From the NCBI GenBank assembly GCA_027296045.1, contig JAPUJS010000574.1:1-5875 (forward strand): a stretch of 5,875 bases of DNA, given 5' to 3'. The notes under the pieces were generated by a model that saw only the letters and a program-made list of their open reading frames with translations, ran no database searches and was not told the origin of the DNA. Made by a program: the position numbers and the translations under genes. Position 1 is the first letter of the stretch. The number at the start of each line of letters is the position of its first letter. Below, one piece after another: positions 5,858-5,875 of the stretch. Source of the stretch: a bacterium (lineage in GTDB: Bacteria; Latescibacterota; UBA2968).

Positions 5858-5875
5858 TAGAAAAATAAACGCGAA

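Overview
The window is bacterial protein-coding DNA of moderately high G+C, with Shine-Dalgarno-led genes, short intergenic gaps and intrinsic-terminator-like hairpins. No rRNA, tRNA, CRISPR array, insertion sequence or phage gene is visible. The lineage cannot be fixed from sequence alone. The gene content (cytoplasmic NodB-type deacetylase, extended-SDR sugar epimerase, a probable selenoprotein, an Eis-like acetyltransferase) would suit an uncultured environmental bacterium of a Planctomycetes-, Poribacteria- or Latescibacteria-like group, but that is only an impression.

Layout. Two minus-strand genes fill the left third: an NAD-dependent epimerase/dehydratase (912-1889) and, 49 nt downstream of it, a polysaccharide-deacetylase-family protein (104-862). 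They probably form one sugar-modification operon. A 222-nt divergent intergenic region (1890-2111) separates them from a plus-strand pair: a PLP enzyme of the D-cysteine desulfhydrase / ACC deaminase family (2112-3143) and, 39 nt later, a thioredoxin-like protein (3183-4448). A good intrinsic terminator (4479-4508) ends that pair. A GNAT acetyltransferase with an SCP2-like C-terminus (4572-5735) follows. The window closes with an AT-rich non-coding tail that carries a 15-bp tandem repeat.

Main discovery. The thioredoxin-like gene looks like two open frames (3183-3395 and 3405-4448), but both lie in the same frame and are separated by a single TGA at 3393-3395. That TGA falls in the redox-motif position of the thioredoxin-like fold, giving Gly-Cys-Val-[TGA]-Asn-Asn-Gly. 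Eleven nucleotides downstream a perfect 7-bp GC-rich hairpin begins (3407-3425), with a 5-nt loop CGTGC. Its placement and loop G fit the bacterial SECIS consensus. The best reading is one 421-residue selenoprotein with selenocysteine at residue 71 and a C-V-U motif. The large C-terminal part is not one I recognise. Its probable co-transcription with a cysteine-desulfhydrase-like PLP enzyme suggests a sulfur/selenium or thiol-redox link, which is inference.
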